From assembly GCF_034190915.1 (NCBI RefSeq), contig NW_026947709.1, forward strand, positions 1 to 64,000: a stretch of DNA of 64,000 nt, read 5' to 3'. The notes beneath the pieces were generated by a model. That model saw only the letters and a program-made list of their open reading frames with translations. It was not told where the DNA came from and did not search any database. Below are positions 59,987 through 64,000 of this stretch, piece by piece. Positions within the stretch are counted from its first letter, which is position 1; every line of letters begins with the position of its first letter. The DNA comes from Cavia porcellus. Lineage: Eukaryota; Chordata; Mammalia; Rodentia; Caviidae. A program made the position numbers and the translations under genes.

Positions 59987-62900
59987 TTTTTTTTCAGTAT
60001 TTTGTGTTCCACCAGATTTATTTAAGATCTCCTGTCCTGCATCCACTGCCCAATGCAGAAGTCCACACATAGGACAACCCACATGAGAACTTCACTTCTA
60101 CAGCCTGATTATATCATCATGAGAATATAATTTTCCTTTCATCATCAAAGATTTTTACATCAGTTTAACCAGCTCTCTTGCTTGCCCATGTTTTTCCCTG
60201 GTTTTTGTACCTTGAAATGGGTGTGCACTCTTCCCAGCCTTGATCTCCATCTTCCCCCATATTTCCAAACATATTCATCTGGGAAACATGTAAAGATCTT
60301 ATTCGGGGCTTGTTTCATTGTTTTCAAATATCTGCCCTTGAAATTGAACTTCCACCACTGTCTCTCATATCCAAAGCTATGTGCTTGCAGAGGATTTCTG
60401 CTGAGAAATTTCACAGAAAGCTCTTATACTGCACGTGAATGATGCCAGCAAGTCTTGACTGAATAGCTTCCGGAACAGGACTCAGCCAAATGACTGACAT
60501 GACAAGCGAAAAGCGTATGCTCAAGGATAGGACATGGCAGAGGTCATCTGCCAGGCCCTGGCATATTTAATATCCCATTGAAAGTACATCAATGTGTAGA
60601 TTGGCAAGCATTTCCATCCACTAATTCTGAGCAGTGAAGCCTTCAGAGAGAATATTGTGGCATACCAGGCCAAGAATATTCATCCTATTTAAATTTTGCC
60701 CTACAACGTCCTCTGTGGCACTGAGGTCTCCATGGCAACGCCCAGCATTGTGACTCAGGTCTCCTACTGCACACTTGTATCCTAGAGCCTAAAGTCCAGC
60801 TCACAATGGTGCTCAGACAATCACAGCCCATTGTGGTTGCCTGGCAACCACAAGCTTGTGGATTTCTGTGAACTGTTTCAGCCCAACTCTGCAGCTTTCC
60901 ACCTCATACAACCACAGCCATTCCAATCATGCAGTATTTGATTAGCCTCTCTATGTTGCCTCAGAATTTTTTTTTACAGTTGTAGTGATCAAGAAAATTT
61001 GACATATTTTGAGAAGTGGAGGGAAGTAATTGGAAAACCTTTTGGTATGTCTGAGGTCTATGGGTTCCAAACTTGACTATCCCAGTCTTTTAAATTTTCA
61101 AACCTAGAGCCTAAAATCCACCTCACAGGGATGTTCAGCCAATCTCAGCCCAGTGTGGTTGCCTGGCAACCACAAGCCTGTGGATTTCTGTGAAGAGTTT
61201 CAGCCCAACTCTGCAGCTTTCCACCTCATACAACCACAGCCATTCCAATCATGCAGTATTTGATTCACCTCTCTAAGTTGCCTCAGAATTTTCTTTGAAC
61301 TTGTGGTGATCAAGCATATTTGACATATTTTGACAAGTGGAAGGAAGTAATTGTCTCTGTCTTTAGCTCTGTTTGTGGTATATGGGGTCCAAAGGTGACT
61401 AGCCCAGTCTATTCAGTTATCAAACTTAGAAAGCCAAATATTTCAAGGGAGGAAAGAAAATGCCACAATGATTTGGGTTCTGCCAAGTTTCTGGTGGCTT
61501 GGGAAGCAAACCTGCAAACCATACATGCAGTCTCTGCTGGATTACTGCCACCATGGTAGTATCAGTTAGCACTAAAAGCCAGCAACCAGAAGATGAGACC
61601 CAAAATGAAAGTGAATCCTTGCAGTGCATGAATATTTGGAGTGCCTGCTTCAACTATCCAGCTTCCTCGGGGTTCACTTGTCTGCAATCGCTATTTCAAG
61701 GAGGTCTTTAGTCATTCCAGCATAACCCTGAACACTAAACATGAGGTACGAGCTCAATACCTTATCACCAGCAGGTTTTCCAGGAATTCAACTGTAACAT
61801 GGTGAAAGGGAAACCCTTAGAAAAGGGATGCAAATGCCCCTTTCACTAGAAATCCCAGGTATTTTCTCATGGCATGGAATATTTACACTCCACAACTCAT
61901 GTAGTGAACCCAGGGACCTAGACCAAGTGTGTCTAGTTTAATGTTGTCCTCTTTTTGGAAACAGCATCTTATGTAGTTGTTGAAAGAGGGCTTGAGATCA
62001 ATTCGTAGCCCAAGATGGACTGGAACTCCCAAGGATCCATCCAGCTCAGCCCCCAGATTGCTGGGATTATAGGCATGAGGGCCATGCCAAGCATGTGCAC
62101 AGAGATTCTTACATAATTTGTGAAATCCCACTACTGGTCTATAGGTAGCTTCTGTGCTTCAGGCTTTAGGAATATGCCTTTCTTTGTTTGGCTCCCCTTG
62201 TTCAGGTGTCCATTTCTATTGTGATAAGCTCCAAGGCCCCAGGCAAGGGAGTGGCTGCACTTCCTCTTGTGTGTCCTTGGATGATTACAGCCCAGGTCAA
62301 CAGGGTTCAAATATATTGGATCCTGTGCATTTGAAGAGGAAATGAGTAAAGATTCATGAGTTAATGTGGACATGCCAGGGAATTGAGGGGCCATGATAGA
62401 GACAAAACTTCAGGCCATGGGCTGAAGGCTGAGGATTCTGTACCTCTAGCTTCTTGAATAGTGGGCCTGCTGAGCAATTGTGTGCTCTCAAATGTAATTT
62501 GATGGGTTTTGTTTTAATTTATTTTGTTTTTTGCTTTGGTTTTTTACATGGAAGGAACTGTACCATGGTTTGAAGAAGCTGGAGTGTCTTACCTAAGAGA
62601 AATTTGCAAAAAGGGACAATTCAGCAGCCAAGAATTTCTCAAATGCCCTTGGCGTTTTAAAAAAAGTGACATAAAGTTGAGTGTGTCATGCCCATGTCTC
62701 TTTACAAAAGATTTTACCTCCTATTTGATAGGAATTACTGTTTCTTTGAAAGGTCAACCTGCACTGAAATAAAGATAATCGCTCCTTTCCTCATTCTGCT
62801 TGAAACCACATCCTTTGTTAGTTATATTTTCTTACGCAGCAACACTTGGAGATGACTACAGCGAGAGTTTCCCATTGGTGGAATTTCCACGGAGACCCAT

Positions 62901-63833
62901 GAAGTAATACTGCACAATTTCAAGTGAAGTACACTGTCCCTTGACAATGGCAAGTCTGGGCAAACCTCTAGTAACTGAAAATCTTAGAAAGTCTGAAAGT
63001 GAGTGAATGAAAATGGGCCTCTCCACATTTGGACAGAGCCTCTCCTGAAGCACACATTTGTGGAAAAAGTAATTATGAGAGACAAATGAACTCCCAAAAC
63101 GGAATGGAAATTTTCTTGTTTAGGCCTGGAACGCTATGGCCTGGAGCCCTGTGGTTCTATCTGGATGAGCAAATTGTCAGCAGAGATCAAAGAAAAACAC
63201 ACACCATTTAGGGAACTCGATATTTAACCAGGTGTCCAGAGTAGTGGCAAACTGTACTTGTGTCAATTTGCTCAAATCCTGTCTTCACAAGAAAGTAAAT
63301 TCCAGCACGACCAGTGACTAGAGGAGGACACATTTCAAAGGACTTGTAAAAAGTCCAACCCTGAAGTTAGCCCAACACTGAATTTAGATGAAAAGTAGCA
63401 GAGTCTGTTAGTCTTTCAAGTTTTAATAGGAGAAACTTATAGCATGTAATAGCTGTTACATGAATAACTTCAGAGCTTTTGGAGAGGTCGAAATCACTAT
63501 GAGTGAGGGCTTCCCTGACTCACAAAGTTAAAAATAGTAAAACAAACAATTTGCAAAACCAATCAACCAATTAAATACAAACACTAAGTCCAAAGGGTTT
63601 CACTGGTTTTAAAACCACTTATGGAATGCACAACTATTGATGAGGCTTACTCTGCATTCTGCTTTACTCAGGCCTGGTACATGAGCAACTGTGAAAGCAA
63701 AATTCAAAATGTTATGTGAAGTGACCATTTCATTGTTGAAACCATGACCCAATAGACATTTTCTCTTTTCAAAGTTCGTACATTATCCATATATGTTCTC
63801 AAAGGGAAGGAATACACAGGATTTAGGCTGAAT
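59987..63833. repeat. Macrosatellite monomer M8 (3,847 bp)
   Basis: This is a plain monomer closely related to M7. The duplication is at 60784-61427 and the B1-like SINE at 61952-62091. Near 62880-63190 it shares variants with M6 instead (GAGACCCATG, GAAGTACACT, CAAACCTC, AAAGAAAAACAC), again a mosaic pattern. No gene recognised. Confidence 0.93.
61952..62091 (-). mobile_element. Antisense B1-like SINE (M8)
   Basis: It is the same element, with the one-base deletion seen in M7. Confidence 0.6.
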
Positions 63834-64000
63834 TTTTTTTTCAGTATTTTGTGTTCCACCAGATTTATTTGAAGATCTCCTGTCCTTCATCCACTGCCCA
63901 ATGCAGAAGGCCACACATAGGACAACTCACATGAGAACTTCACTTCTCCATCCTGATTATATCATCATGAGAATATAATTTTCCTTTCATCATCAAAGAT
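63834..64000. repeat. Macrosatellite monomer M9, first 167 bases
   Basis: This is the start of another provirus-free monomer, cut by the window edge, so the array continues to the right. Confidence 0.9.

Overview
The window is mammalian, most likely rodent, genomic DNA. It consists almost entirely of one large tandem-repeat array. The basic unit is a roughly 3.85 kb macrosatellite monomer. At one fixed position in some monomers lies an 8.86 kb endogenous gammaretrovirus (class I ERV) in + orientation. A rodent host is inferred from a monomeric antisense B1-like SINE in each monomer and from the murine-leukaemia-virus-like layout of the provirus. The species cannot be named from the sequence.

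Layout: provirus 1 (partial, 1-6450); monomer M1 (6451-10304); provirus 2 (10305-19162); M2 (19163-23016); provirus 3 (23017-31874); M3, M4, M5 and M6 as a plain satellite run (31875-47283); provirus 4 (47284-56138); M7, M8 and the start of M9 (56139-64000). Proviruses 1 to 3 repeat with an exact 12,712-base period. Provirus 4 is offset by three more monomers (3 x about 3,851). All four sit at the same monomer base, flanked by the 4-base duplication ATTT (ATGT on the right of copy 4), and the undisrupted target is visible at provirus-free junctions. The simplest reading is one infection of one monomer, followed by amplification of the monomer plus provirus as a composite higher-order repeat.

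Each complete provirus has a 5' LTR, a primer-binding site (closest by eye to tRNA-Thr), a leader with a 70-base duplication and a splice-donor-like site, gag, a gag-pol readthrough stop with a stem-loop, pol (protease, reverse transcriptase, RNase H, integrase), env, a polypurine tract and a 3' LTR. LTRs are 690-692 bp with five 38-bp direct repeats in U3. No copy is fully open. Copies 2 and 3 have a nonsense codon at gag codon 36, and copy 4 has a different one at codon 43. Copies 1 to 3 also share a second gag nonsense codon near the C-terminus. Copy 4 has a one-base deletion in the integrase region. Env is open (589 codons) in all four copies. A small reading frame with one predicted membrane segment overlaps the start of gag and is open in all three copies where it can be seen.

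The monomers contain no gene I recognise. Each carries a 322-bp internal tandem duplication holding CCAAT motifs and near-perfect RFX X-box palindromes, an antisense B1-like SINE, and short open frames of unknown meaning. Variants are shared in patches between monomers, as expected from unequal crossing-over and gene conversion.
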